A DNA stretch of 64,000 nucleotides from Paraburkholderia elongata (GTDB taxonomy: Bacteria > Pseudomonadota > Gammaproteobacteria > Burkholderiales > Burkholderiaceae): positions 1 to 64,000 of the forward strand of contig NZ_WOEZ01000150.1 in the NCBI RefSeq assembly GCF_013177735.1, in the 5' to 3' direction. The translations under genes were made by a program, and so were the position numbers. The notes under the pieces were generated by a model. It was given only the letters and a program-made list of their open reading frames with translations. It did no database searches and was not told the DNA's origin. This document shows positions 1-8,600 of the stretch, in pieces (the first letter of the stretch is position 1; each line of letters opens with the position of its first letter).

Positions 1-1
1 G

Positions 2-604
2 CGCCTCGCCGGACTGCCCGAGGTTCTCACGCCTGTCGAGACCGGGCAACTGCTCAACGCTTTCGATCGCGACAGCGCCACGGGCATGCGCGACTTCGCA
101 ATTACGCGCTGCCTGCTGGACCTGGGCTTGCGACGAGCGGAGGTCGCGCACCTGCGCCTGGATGACATCGACTGGCGCGCTGGAGTGTTGAGGATTCGCG
201 GCAAGGGCAAGCGAACCGACGTCGTGCCGCTTCCACGATTGACCGGCCAGGCGATCGCAACGTATCTGGAACACGGACGTCCGCAGACCACACGGCGCGA
301 GGTCTTCGTCCGCCATCGGCCACCGCTCAATGCCGCGGCTAACGTGGACATCGTCCGAAGCGCCGTTCGTAACGCTGCCGAACGCTGCGGTCTGCAGCAG
401 CGCGTGCGCGGCACGCATATATTCCGACACACCATGGCATGCCGGATGGCACAAGGTGGTGCGCCGTTCAAGGAGATCGCCGACCTGTTGCGTCACCGCA
501 GCCTCAACACGACGACGATTTATTACCGGCAGAAAATTGTTATGTGCAGTCTCGATTCAAGCTCGCTGATAGCAAAGGCTTCCGGGCGTAGGAACTCGAC
601 ATAA
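2..604 (+). pseudogene. Tyrosine recombinase, first gene of a RIT trio, cut by the left edge and split by an insertion
   Basis: The frame is open from base 2, so the gene starts outside the window. It shows the catalytic domain of a tyrosine recombinase: Arg in GLRRAEVAHL, the box THIFRHT, LLRHRS and the Tyr in TTTIYY. At about base 521 the family-typical tail is lost and replaced by about 27 unrelated codons. The expected tail (YAKVDLPALRRVALPWPG) is found in frame order at 982-1046, ending with a TGA that overlaps the start of the next recombinase. The gene was therefore split by an insertion at 521-953 plus about 28 bp. Three consecutive recombinase genes are the hallmark of RIT elements. 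The shortened protein keeps the catalytic Tyr, but loss of the C-terminal tail probably inactivates it. Confidence 0.8.
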
Positions 605-953
605 ATGTTTGAGCGGGATGTGGAGGGCCGCAGCTAACAAACGGCGTGCGTGGCCTCCGTGACCCTACAGCGAATGTAGCCAATCGAGCAAGGACTTGTT
701 CTGCTGCAAGGACGGGATCTTCGGAAGCGGCGCATCGTCCGCCACTTTCTCGAGTGCATTCCGCTTCAGTTGCGCGAGCATAGATCTCAGTCGTCTTCAC
801 ATCCTCGTGACCCAGGAAGTCGCGGATGATGGCGATCCCGATGGCCGCTAGGAGCCCCATCAGGAATCTTTATGTGCAGTAACCCAAAGCTGACGCTTTG
901 CTCACGAAGCGTTTGCCTTGGCTACTCTACATAACAACTTTCTGCCGGTAATA
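521..953. mobile_element. Small non-autonomous insertion bounded by 25-bp inverted repeats
   Basis: Bases 521-545 and 929-953 are inverted repeats matching at 24 of 25 positions (core ttaccggcagaaa). They bound about 433 bp that interrupt the first recombinase gene. Inside lies the minus-strand 3' end of a different tyrosine recombinase. An 11-bp direct repeat (ttatgtgcagt) occurs at 540-550 and again at 870-880, suggesting a nested event. A 20-bp perfect palindrome (aaatgtgctgcagcacattt, 958-977) lies just outside the right repeat. No transposase is encoded, so movement would need a recombinase in trans; the neighbouring tyrosine recombinases are the obvious candidates, but that is inference. 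Confidence 0.6.
665..855 (-). pseudogene. 3' fragment of a tyrosine recombinase, frameshifted
   Basis: On the minus strand the sequence reads GIAIIRDFLGHEDVKTTEIYARA, the region around the catalytic His and Tyr of XerC/D-like recombinases. After a frameshift it continues as KRNALEKVADDAPLPKIPSL and ends LLDWLHSL with a stop at 665-667. No N-terminal or central part is present. It sits inside the inverted-repeat-bounded insertion and is a relic of an integrase from another element. Confidence 0.65.
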
Positions 954-1043
954 GAGGAAATGTGCTGCAGCACATTTACTCTACGCGAAGGTCGATCTTC
1001 CCGCGCTTCGGCGCGTGGCTCTCCCATGGCCAGGGAGGCGGCC

Positions 1044-1988
1044 ATGAACGCACGTACATCATTCTCGACTTGGATCGACGATTACCTGGCCGTTCGCCGA
1101 CGTGCAGGCTTTCGGCTTGAAACTGAAGGCACGCAGCTCAGGCAATTTGCGCGCTTCGCCGAACAGGTTGGCCATTCTGGTCCGCTGACGGTACGACTTG
1201 CCGTTCAGTGGGCCAGCAGTTCACACACTGGCCGACGGCTAACGGCTGCACGCCGGATCGAGGTGCTTCGGCCCTTTGCCTCCTATTGTCGGCAGTTCGA
1301 TCCCGCAACCGAGATTCCGCCGCGAAGCCTGTTCGGAGGTGCCCATCGGCGGTTGACACCGCATGTTTTTACAGACAATGAGATCCTTGATCTGTTGGCT
1401 GCCTGCGATCACTTATGTCCGCCCGATGGCCTGCGCGGTGCGAGCTGTAAGACAATCTTTGGATTGATCGCGGCAACAGGCCTGCGCGTCTCGGAAGCGA
1501 CGGGGCTAACCCGTTCGGATGTCGATCTCGAGCAACAACTGCTACACATTCGATGCGCCAAGTTTGGCAAGCCGCGTTGGGTGCCGATACACCCCACCGC
1601 GGCAGAAGCGTTACGCAGCTATGTCAGGAAGCGCGACCGCGATCCTCTCGCTGGTAACACCGACGCATTCTTCGTGTTCGATTACGGTCGACCTGCCTCG
1701 ACACGAAGCGTCGAGCGTGCCTTCAAGGTATTGCGGACAGCCTTGAAGTGGCGCGCTCGAGGGGACCATCCCGCACCGCGGCTGCAGGATCTCCGACATT
1801 CGTTCGTCTGCCATCGATTGCAGGAGTGGCATGCGCGCGGATTGAACGTGGATCGCAGCATTCTAGCCCTGTCGACCTACCTTGGACACGCCAAGATCAC
1901 GGACACGTATTGGTATGAAACAGCCACGCCCGAGCTGCTGGCGATCGCAGCCCGGCGCTTCGTGCACTGTTATGGAGGTACATCATGA
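1044..1988 (+). CDS. Tyrosine recombinase, second gene of the RIT trio
   Basis: A 314-aa site-specific recombinase that would cut and rejoin DNA through a tyrosine intermediate. The N-terminal part (FSTWIDDYLAVRRRAGFRL) fits a SAM-like core-binding domain. The catalytic domain has Arg in GLRVSEATGL, the box LQDLRHSF, GHAKITDTYWY with the histidine and the nucleophilic tyrosine. The start at 1044 was chosen over an upstream in-frame ATG at 918 because AGGGAGG at 1032-1038 is well spaced, and because the TGA of the split first recombinase overlaps this ATG (ATGA), as in intact RIT elements. The gene overlaps the third recombinase by 4 bp, implying translational coupling. Confidence 0.9.
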   Translation: MNARTSFSTWIDDYLAVRRRAGFRLETEGTQLRQFARFAEQVGHSGPLTVRLAVQWASSSHTGRRLTAARRIEVLRPFASYCRQFDPATEIPPRSLFGGAHRRLTPHVFTDNEILDLLAACDHLCPPDGLRGASCKTIFGLIAATGLRVSEATGLTRSDVDLEQQLLHIRCAKFGKPRWVPIHPTAAEALRSYVRKRDRDPLAGNTDAFFVFDYGRPASTRSVERAFKVLRTALKWRARGDHPAPRLQDLRHSFVCHRLQEWHARGLNVDRSILALSTYLGHAKITDTYWYETATPELLAIAARRFVHCYGGTS

Positions 1989-2989
1989 GCCATTCCGCCA
2001 CACAGCCCTTTGCCGTCCTGGTACAGAAGTTCTTTATGCAGCGTTTGCAGCAGCAGCGGCACGTGAGCCCTTGCACTATGACGGCGTATCGCGACAGCTT
2101 CCGATTGCTCCTGGCCTTTGCTTATCAACGCTTGCACAAACGGCCCAGCGATATCACCATCGAAGACCTGGACGCGTCATTCATCCTCGACTTTCTCCGG
2201 TACCTCGAACAGGACCGGCGCAATTCCATCCGCAGCCGGAACGCGAGGTTTGCCGCCATCCGGTCGTTCATGGAATACGTTTCATTCGAGGAGCCGTCAG
2301 CCATGGCGATAGCGCAGTCGGTACTGGCGATTCCCATGAAGCGGTTTGAGCAACCACTGGTAGGATTTCTGTCCCGTGAACATATCGAAGCGATTCTCGC
2401 GGCTCCAGATACCAGAACATGGACGGGGCAGCGAGACCACATCATGCTGGCAACGCTTTACAACACGGGCGCTCGTGTTTCGGAACTCATTGACATGCGC
2501 GTGTCCGATCTCGTGCTCGGGCCCACCGCATGGGTTCGTATCCATGGCAAGGGCCGCAAGGAGCGCTCAGTCCCGCTGTGGCCCGACACCGCCAAAGACC
2601 TCAAGCGCTGGCTACGGCAATATCCACGTGCCCCTCAGGAACCGCTATTTCCCAGTCGATCTGGCGCTGCGCTCACACGCATCGGTTTCACTGACCGGTT
2701 GAAACTCGCTGCCCAGATCGCCTCACGCCAATTTCCGGAGCTCGTCCGGCGTCGGATATTTCCGCACCTCGTTCGCCATTCCGTTGCCATGCACATGCTG
2801 CAGTCGGGCGTTCCCGATACAGTCATCGCGCTGTGGCTTGGACACGAAAGTCCCACTACCACCCATCACTATGTCGAAGCGGACCTGCAGATGAAAGAAC
2901 GGGCATTGAAGGCACTCCAGGCACCATCACGCAAACCCCTTCGATACCGACCGAAAGATGATCTCCTTCGGTTCCTGGAGACTCTATAG
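1985..2989 (+). CDS. Tyrosine recombinase, third gene of the RIT trio
   Basis: A 334-aa tyrosine recombinase. An N-terminal core-binding domain (about residues 8-100) is followed by the catalytic domain, with Arg in GARVSELIDMRVSDL, the box HLVRHSVAMHML, and WLGHESPTTTHHY carrying the histidine and the tyrosine nucleophile. The start ATG overlaps the stop of the preceding gene (ATGA). Order and overlap match recombinase-in-trio elements, in which all three proteins are thought to act together on the element ends. All catalytic residues are present, so this copy looks functional even though the first partner is broken. Confidence 0.9.
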   Translation: MSHSATQPFAVLVQKFFMQRLQQQRHVSPCTMTAYRDSFRLLLAFAYQRLHKRPSDITIEDLDASFILDFLRYLEQDRRNSIRSRNARFAAIRSFMEYVSFEEPSAMAIAQSVLAIPMKRFEQPLVGFLSREHIEAILAAPDTRTWTGQRDHIMLATLYNTGARVSELIDMRVSDLVLGPTAWVRIHGKGRKERSVPLWPDTAKDLKRWLRQYPRAPQEPLFPSRSGAALTRIGFTDRLKLAAQIASRQFPELVRRRIFPHLVRHSVAMHMLQSGVPDTVIALWLGHESPTTTHHYVEADLQMKERALKALQAPSRKPLRYRPKDDLLRFLETL

Positions 2990-3135
2990 TTATGGATGGT
3001 TCGTAGCTGGCGCACCACAGATCACGCATTCACATTGATGCCGTTGTCCCGCAAATACAGGGCTCCGGCATCGATCGTCGGTTGTTCACTCGATACACTT
3101 CCAGCGAACCTTCGATAACTGCAAACTGACGATAA

Positions 3136-3167
3136 GCCCTTTTATAGAATCGTTTCTATAAAAGGGC
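3136..3167. repeat. 14-bp perfect inverted repeat (hairpin)
   Basis: GCCCTTTTATAGAA at 3136-3149 pairs perfectly with TTCTATAAAAGGGC at 3154-3167 across a 4-base loop. It lies immediately before the point where IS66 transposase homology begins (3169). It could be a recombination or insertion site, or a terminator-like structure, although no T-run follows. Confidence 0.5.
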
Positions 3168-3168
3168 C

Positions 3169-3345
3169 AACTGGATGTTCGCCGGCTCGCCGCGTGGCGC
3201 TCGAGCGGCAGCCACGATGTATTCACTGATCGGCACGGCTCGCCTGAACAGAATCGAGCCCTATGCGTGGCTTGAGCGCACGGTTGAGCAGTTACCATCG
3301 TATCCTTTCAACCGCGTGCACGAACTGTTGCCGCTCGCCCGATAA
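3169..3345 (+). pseudogene. 3' end of an IS66-family transposase (TnpC)
   Basis: Reading from 3169 gives NWMFAGSPRGARAAATMYSL followed by IGTARLNRIEPYAWLERTVE and a tail ending FNRVHELLPLAR before the TAA at 3343-3345. This is the highly conserved C-terminal region of IS66 TnpC transposases. Everything upstream, including the DDE catalytic core and the accessory genes tnpA and tnpB, is missing, so it is a truncated remnant. The downstream 162-aa gene starts 14 bp later and may have belonged to the same element. Confidence 0.75.
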
Positions 3346-3359
3346 ACACCTTACCGCCC

Positions 3360-3848
3360 ATGGACATTCTCGACTCGCTTCGGCAGGCGCCCAGCGCCGA
3401 GTTGTATCGCCTCTATCTCGCCATCGGCAAAATGCTGGACGACCCGCGACGTATTCTCGAAGTTCGTCAACGCTTGCACCTGGGAATGGAGGTCAGTTAT
3501 ATCGGGGGCGATCCGCTCGCACCACCTTCGCATGGAACGGTGGTGGAGTTGCGGCAAACCCAGGTGGTGATCCAGGACAACCAGAGCCGTCAGCGTTGGT
3601 CGGTACTATACGCGGCGGTTATCCCCGGCACTGCAAACGGCCCAACTCACACTCCGCCGCCGCCACCGCGAGCACAACGAGAGGAATTCTTCATTGGCGA
3701 CACCGTTGGCTTCACCGACAAACATCTGAGTGAGCGAGTCGGCATCATCGTCAGGCTCAACGCGAAAACTGCGTCTATCGCCGTCAGTGAATCGGAAGGC
3801 CATTGGCGGGTCTCGTACGCTCTATTGCGAAAAATTGTCGACATCTAA
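3360..3848 (+). CDS. Conserved hypothetical protein with two similar small barrel-like domains
   Basis: A 162-aa protein of unknown function. A helical N-terminus (MDILDSLRQAPSAELYRLYL) is followed by two segments that look like copies of one domain, at about residues 42-88 and 107-160. Each has a hydrophobic G-x-x-V start, a valine-rich turn (HGTVVELRQTQVVI and VGIIVRLNAKTASI), then an aromatic end (RWSVLYAAV and HWRVSYALL). The pattern recalls SH3/KOW-like barrels. A proline run (PPPPP) links the copies. It begins 14 bp after the IS66 transposase fragment, so it is probably a passenger or accessory gene of that element. No catalytic motif is visible. Confidence 0.6.
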   Translation: MDILDSLRQAPSAELYRLYLAIGKMLDDPRRILEVRQRLHLGMEVSYIGGDPLAPPSHGTVVELRQTQVVIQDNQSRQRWSVLYAAVIPGTANGPTHTPPPPPRAQREEFFIGDTVGFTDKHLSERVGIIVRLNAKTASIAVSESEGHWRVSYALLRKIVDI

Positions 3849-4377
3849 CCGCGCGATATCGTCAACACGGGTTCCGCTGACGGATACATATCTCGAAGTG
3901 AATAGCAGAACCAATGGCACGTCGAAACCGTCCGCCAGCGCAACCTTGCGAACTAGCGCGATACCAAATCCATCTCCCCGTCGGTTGGTCGTCGATCGAA
4001 GGTCTGTTTCCGGACGGAGCGAAGGCCTTGTGGGTCGCGTTCCGTTGCCACCGCATCCCTGAAACGATTCGGAGCAACGCCAGTCAACGCTCACAGGTCT
4101 CGAATCGGACGACACAAAGATATATGAGCCTAGATATATACCCAAGCCTCAGGCTGCTACGCAAAGTCAAAAACGAACACGTTCGTTTTCGTTTTTGACT
4201 TTATTGTCGTGGGATAACTTATGTTGCTTCACAATAAGAGCCCTTCGGACCTTCATCGCGAATCCGCGAACGTCTTAACTTCCGTCACGAACGGACGTCT
4301 GCACGGATCGAGTCGAAATGGAGACATCGCTGAGATAATTGATTTCCCCACTATCCGAACAGCCCGGAGGAACTCCA
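3849..4377. other. Non-coding stretch
   Basis: About 530 bp without a supportable gene. It contains an AT-rich patch (tatatgagcctagatatata, about 4122-4141) and the strong hairpin at 4163-4202. The final 15 bp carry the ribosome-binding site of the next gene (cggagg at 4365-4370). Confidence 0.5.
4163..4202. promoter_or_regulatory. 15-bp inverted repeat, possible operator
   Basis: AAAGTCAAAAACGAA (4163-4177) is the exact reverse complement of TTCGTTTTTGACTTT (4188-4202), with a 10-base spacer. Inside it sits a second nested symmetry (ACGAAC-AC-GTTCGT, 4173-4186). It lies about 175 bp before the dehydrogenase gene. The nested symmetry suggests a protein-binding site rather than only a transcript hairpin. 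The binding protein is unknown. Confidence 0.35.
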
Positions 4378-5295
4378 ATGAACCATCCAGCAGCCCCCTC
4401 TTCGAGCGACGCAGTACGCCGCGTCACCTTTCTCGGCCTCGGCGTCATGGGTTATCCCATGGCCGGGCATCTAGCGAAAGCCGGCCTCGACGTGACGGTT
4501 TACAACCGTACCGCGCAAAAAGCGGAGCAATGGGTCGCCGAGTACGGCGGACGCGCTGCACGCACGCCACGCGAAGCCGCGGACGGCGCCGATCTGGTAC
4601 TGGCGTGCGTGGGCAACGACGACGATCTGCGCAGCATCACCCTCAGCGACCAGGGCGCGTTTGTGGGCATGGCGCGTGGCACGCCCTTCGTCGATCACAC
4701 CACCACTTCGGCTAACGTCGCCCGGGAACTCGCGGACATCGCGGGCACGCAGGGTTTGCAATTCATCGACGCGCCCGTCTCCGGCGGCCAGTCCGGCGCG
4801 CAAAACGGTAAGCTGACGATCATGTGCGGCGGCGACGCAGCGGCGTTCGAACGTTGCGCGGCGACGCTGCACCATTACGCGGCCGCCGTCACGCTGATCG
4901 GCCCGACAGGCGCCGGCCAACTGGCCAAAATGGTCAATCAGATCTGCGTCGCCAGTATCGTGCAGGGCTTGTCCGAAGCCATTCATTTCGGCGAGAACGC
5001 AGGCCTCGACATGGCCCGCGTCCTGGAGGTGATCGGCAAGGGCGCGGCGGCTAGCTGGCAGATGGAAAACCGCGGCAAGACGATGATCGAAGGCAAGTTC
5101 GATTACGGCTTCGCCGTCGACTGGATGCGCAAGGACCTCGGTTTCTGTCTCGACGAAGCAAAGCGCGTTGGTGTATCGCTTCCGGTCACCGCGCTTGTCG
5201 ATCAGTTCTACGGCGACGTTCAGGCGCTGGGCGGCTACCGCTACGACACCTCGAGCCTCATCTGGCGTTTGCGCAAGCTCACGCCTGCCGGCTAA
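4378..5295 (+). CDS. NAD(P)-dependent beta-hydroxyacid dehydrogenase (3-hydroxyisobutyrate dehydrogenase family)
   Basis: A 305-aa enzyme of the family that reversibly oxidises a 3-hydroxyacid to its semialdehyde with NAD(P). The N-terminal Rossmann motif is FLGLGVMGYPMAGHL, the substrate signature is DAPVSGGQSGAQNG, and the catalytic Lys lies in GAGQLAKMVNQ. Length is typical. The start at 4378 has a good Shine-Dalgarno site (cggagg). The gene converges on the sulfoacetate transporter gene 84 bp away. A role in reducing a sulfonated semialdehyde is an attractive guess from location only; the sulfolactaldehyde reductases I can recall have a different substrate signature, so the substrate is left open. 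Confidence 0.8.
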   Translation: MNHPAAPSSSDAVRRVTFLGLGVMGYPMAGHLAKAGLDVTVYNRTAQKAEQWVAEYGGRAARTPREAADGADLVLACVGNDDDLRSITLSDQGAFVGMARGTPFVDHTTTSANVARELADIAGTQGLQFIDAPVSGGQSGAQNGKLTIMCGGDAAAFERCAATLHHYAAAVTLIGPTGAGQLAKMVNQICVASIVQGLSEAIHFGENAGLDMARVLEVIGKGAAASWQMENRGKTMIEGKFDYGFAVDWMRKDLGFCLDEAKRVGVSLPVTALVDQFYGDVQALGGYRYDTSSLIWRLRKLTPAG

Positions 5296-5379
5296 CGAGC
5301 GTCGCGAGCGAGCGGGCGCCTGCCGTGCGCTCACTCGCCTGAGCGCGCCCGAACACGTCCGAACACGCCCGATCACGCC

Positions 5380-6762
5380 TTATCTGCGCCAGCGCAGCGG
5401 GCGGCGCAGATGGTGCCGCTCCAGCCGCGCCGCGCCGCTCGCCTGAAGAAACGCGGGCACGCCGTCCAGCTTTCTGCCTTCGCGCCGCTCGCGCTCCTCG
5501 TCGGCCTCGACCGTCCTGGTCGGATCGATGAAGAGCGCGGCCACAATCCCCACCCCTAGCAAACAGGCGGAAATCGTGAACGGCACGTTATAGCTGCCGG
5601 TTGTCTCGATCAGATAGCCGAACACCACGGGCGATATCATGCCGGCGACGCCGAAGCCCGTGTTCATCATGCCGCCCGCGGTGCCTGCGTATCTGCCGCC
5701 GATGTCGAGCGGCAAGGTCCACAACACAGGATTCGTGATCTCGAGAAAGAAGAACGACGCCGACAGGAACAGCACCGCCATCAGCGGATTGGTCGCGGAC
5801 ACCATCGGCAGAAGGAAGACGAGCGAACCGCCCATGCCCACCACCAGCACGGCGCAGCGCGCAAAACGCAGCCGGCCGGTGCGCTTGTAGAGCCGGTCCG
5901 AGACGACGCCGCCCAGGGTATCGCCGATCACACCAGCGAGCAGCGGCAACGCAGTGAACAACGCCAGTTGCTTGAGATCGAAGCCGCGCGCCTCCTTCAG
6001 GTACGAAGGCAGCCAGGTCAGATAGACCCACAGCAGCCAGCCGTAACAGAAGTCGACGAACGTGACGAGCCACATACGACGAATCAGTTTGCGCCACGGC
6101 GTGGCCGCACGCTTGGCGCGTTCGCAGTCGCCGGCGCGATAGCCGATCTCCGCCGTTTCCTCGGGCGTCACGCGCCGGTTCTGCTCCGGCGAATTCGTAA
6201 AGACGCACAGATACAGCACCGTCCACGCGAGACTCGCGACGCCGAGCAGAATGAACGCGTCGCGCCAGCCGCCCGCCACCACCACCGCGAGCACGAGCGG
6301 CGGCGTAACCGCGCCGCCGAGGCGGGCGAAGCTATGTGTGATGCCTTGAGCGAAACCACGCTCTGCCACCGGCATCCAGTAGGTAAAGGCACGCGTCGCC
6401 GTCGGGAACGCGCCGCCCTCGCCGATTCCCAACGCGAACCGCAGCGCGACGAGCATCGCCACACTGCCGGCGAATCCGGTGGCGAGCGTCGCCGCCCCCC
6501 AGATCAGCGATAGCACCGTCAGCACCAGCTTCGGCCCGTACTTGTCCGACAGCCAGCCGCCGATGACCTGCATGAACGCGTACGGATAAGCGAACGCGGA
6601 AAACACGAGGCCGAGCTGAACCGTCGTCAGCCCCATTTCGTGCCGGATGATAGGGCCGGCCACGGCAATGTTCACGCGGTCGATGTACGAGATGAAATAC
6701 ATCAGGCACATGACGGCCAGGATGATGTGGCGCGTCTTCACACGCCGCTTGTGCGTTTGCAT
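5380..6762 (-). CDS. sauU: MFS transporter, probable sulfoacetate uptake carrier
   Basis: A 460-aa major facilitator of the anion:cation symporter type. About 12 hydrophobic segments are seen, with the family motif GGWLSDKYGPK between helices 2 and 3 and an R/D pair in the first helix (SYIDRVN). It is the last gene of a minus-strand run: acylating aldehyde dehydrogenase, acyl-CoA ligase, transporter. This matches the sauSTU order known for sulfoacetate degradation in Cupriavidus necator, so the proposed substrate is sulfoacetate; substrate identity is inferred from context. The start is supported by aggaga just upstream of the ATG. A 170-bp gap separates it from the ligase gene. Confidence 0.75.
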   Translation of the reverse strand: MQTHKRRVKTRHIILAVMCLMYFISYIDRVNIAVAGPIIRHEMGLTTVQLGLVFSAFAYPYAFMQVIGGWLSDKYGPKLVLTVLSLIWGAATLATGFAGSVAMLVALRFALGIGEGGAFPTATRAFTYWMPVAERGFAQGITHSFARLGGAVTPPLVLAVVVAGGWRDAFILLGVASLAWTVLYLCVFTNSPEQNRRVTPEETAEIGYRAGDCERAKRAATPWRKLIRRMWLVTFVDFCYGWLLWVYLTWLPSYLKEARGFDLKQLALFTALPLLAGVIGDTLGGVVSDRLYKRTGRLRFARCAVLVVGMGGSLVFLLPMVSATNPLMAVLFLSASFFFLEITNPVLWTLPLDIGGRYAGTAGGMMNTGFGVAGMISPVVFGYLIETTGSYNVPFTISACLLGVGIVAALFIDPTRTVEADEERERREGRKLDGVPAFLQASGAARLERHHLRRPLRWRR

Positions 6763-6932
6763 GCTGTCTCCTGTGTCTCTTATGTGACGCCGGCGGCGTC
6801 TGTGGTCGTTCGATCCGTACGTCGTACTGCGTCGAGTCGCGTGCGCCTCGACGCGCGCCCTCCTCCTGTGCTTGCCGACGCGATCAAGGCGTGCCGATGC
6901 GCATGCCGATGGACGCGCCGATGCACGCGCCG

Positions 6933-8600
6933 TCAGGTGGGCACGAGCTTCAGGCGCTGCACCTTGCCCGAGGGTCCGCGGGGCAATTCCGCGACGAAGC
7001 GAAACTCCTTCGGCGTCTTGTAGCGGCCCAGCTCACGCAAACAGTGCTCACGCAGATCCGCGATGTCGAGCGCGCCCTGCCCCTGCCCTTGCTCCACGCG
7101 AGGCACGATGAAGGCGACGATCTCCTGCCCGTAGGCGCTATCCGGCACGCCCACCACCGCTGCATCCAGCACGCCGGGGTGTTTGAGCAACGCCTCATCG
7201 ATCTCGCGCGGGGCGATGTTTTCGCCGCCCTTGATGATCAATTCCTTCGCACGGCCGTTGATGTAGAAGTAACCGTCGCTGTCGCGATAGCCGAGGTCAC
7301 CGGTACGCAGCCAGCCGTCGGCGGTGAAGGCTGCACGCGTTTCCCCAGGGCGCTTGTAATAGCCACGCATGACCTGTTCGCCACGCAACACCAGTTCGCC
7401 GCACTCGTTGGGCGCGCATTCGCGCCCGTCACGGTCGATCACTTTCGCTTCACCGCCTGAAGGCAGGCCGATACTGCCGATTCTTCGGTTCCCTGGATCG
7501 TATGGATTGCTGAACACAGGCGCGGCGGTTTCGGTCATGCCCATCGTTTCGATGATGCCGATCCCGAAGCGCGCCTCGAACGCCCGGTGATGATCGACGG
7601 GCAGCGCCGCCGACGCACTACGGCAGAACCTCAGCGCGGACAGGTCGAACGTGCAGGGTTCGTCGTTGTTGAGCAGATAAGCGACGATCGTCGGCACCAC
7701 GTTGATCCATGTGCAACCATGGCGCGCGACATCGCGCCAGTAGGTGCGCGCGGAAAACCTCGGTGCCATGACCACCGAGCCGCCGTGAAAGAGCGGCGCA
7801 AGCAGCGTCACGACGAGACCATTGATGTGATAAAGCGGCAATGCGGCGAAGACCCGGTCGCCGGTACCGAGCCGGTGCTCATGCGAGATGTTGCGAGCAT
7901 TGGCCAGCAGGTTTCGATGGTCCAGCAGGACGCCCTTCGGTGCGCCCGTGGTGCCGGACGTGTACATCAGCAGCGCCACATCGCTTGCATCTGGCTCGCT
8001 GGTTGACGACGCTTTGGAATCCCAGGCGGTTATAGATGGCGCGCCACGCGTACCCTCTGCCGATGCCCTTTGCGCGGCAGTAACACCTGCCGTTTCCACC
8101 AGCGCGGCTTCGACGCAAGCCGGCACCGGCGCCACGGCTGCATCGGGCTCTGTGCGAATCAGCGCAACGGAGCGGGTGATGCCCTGCTCGCGCAACCCGT
8201 CGATCGCGCTCTGCATCGCCGCGTGCGTATCGCCGGAAACAAACACCATGCGCGTGTCCGAATGCTCCACGATGTAGCGCAACTGCGACGGCTGGCACAA
8301 CAGATTGAGCGGGTTGGCGACGAGCCCGCTGTACATCGCCGCGAGCAGCAGCCTTGCCGTATGGATACCGTTGCCCATGAAGACCGAAACGACATCGCCT
8401 GCCTGCAAGCCTGCTTCGTGAAAGACCGTCTCAAGCGCGCGGCAGTCGTCGCGCAGTTCCGCGAAGGTCAACATGTCGGCACGCGCAGCAGCAGCGCCAC
8501 CGTCCTCGGCACATTCAGGGGCCGCCAGCAGGAACGGCTTGTCGGGATACTGCGCGGCGCGCTCGTCGATCAGCGCACGGATGGTGTGAGGCGTGTTCAT
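6933..8600 (-). CDS. sauT: Acyl-CoA synthetase, probable sulfoacetate-CoA ligase
   Basis: A 555-aa AMP-forming ligase of the ANL superfamily. The ATP-binding loop is YTSGTTGAPKGVLLDHRN, the adenylate motif is GMTETAAP, the hinge region reads GDLGYRDSDGYFYINGRAKE, and the catalytic Lys lies near the end in PRGPSGKVQR. In the sulfoacetate pathway this step activates sulfoacetate to sulfoacetyl-CoA. The ATG overlaps the stop of the upstream dehydrogenase gene by 4 bp, which ties the two functionally. By sequence alone another small carboxylate is possible; the neighbouring acylating aldehyde dehydrogenase, transporter and xsc favour sulfoacetate. Confidence 0.75.
   Translation of the reverse strand: MNTPHTIRALIDERAAQYPDKPFLLAAPECAEDGGAAAARADMLTFAELRDDCRALETVFHEAGLQAGDVVSVFMGNGIHTARLLLAAMYSGLVANPLNLLCQPSQLRYIVEHSDTRMVFVSGDTHAAMQSAIDGLREQGITRSVALIRTEPDAAVAPVPACVEAALVETAGVTAAQRASAEGTRGAPSITAWDSKASSTSEPDASDVALLMYTSGTTGAPKGVLLDHRNLLANARNISHEHRLGTGDRVFAALPLYHINGLVVTLLAPLFHGGSVVMAPRFSARTYWRDVARHGCTWINVVPTIVAYLLNNDEPCTFDLSALRFCRSASAALPVDHHRAFEARFGIGIIETMGMTETAAPVFSNPYDPGNRRIGSIGLPSGGEAKVIDRDGRECAPNECGELVLRGEQVMRGYYKRPGETRAAFTADGWLRTGDLGYRDSDGYFYINGRAKELIIKGGENIAPREIDEALLKHPGVLDAAVVGVPDSAYGQEIVAFIVPRVEQGQGQGALDIADLREHCLRELGRYKTPKEFRFVAELPRGPSGKVQRLKLVPT

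Noticed and set aside
3086..3298. 70-codon minus-strand frame
   Set aside because: It overlaps the recognisable IS66 transposase tail on the plus strand and lacks a motif.
4471..5376. 301-codon minus-strand open frame over the hydroxyacid dehydrogenase gene
   Set aside because: Antisense shadow; no ribosome-binding site and no recognisable domain.
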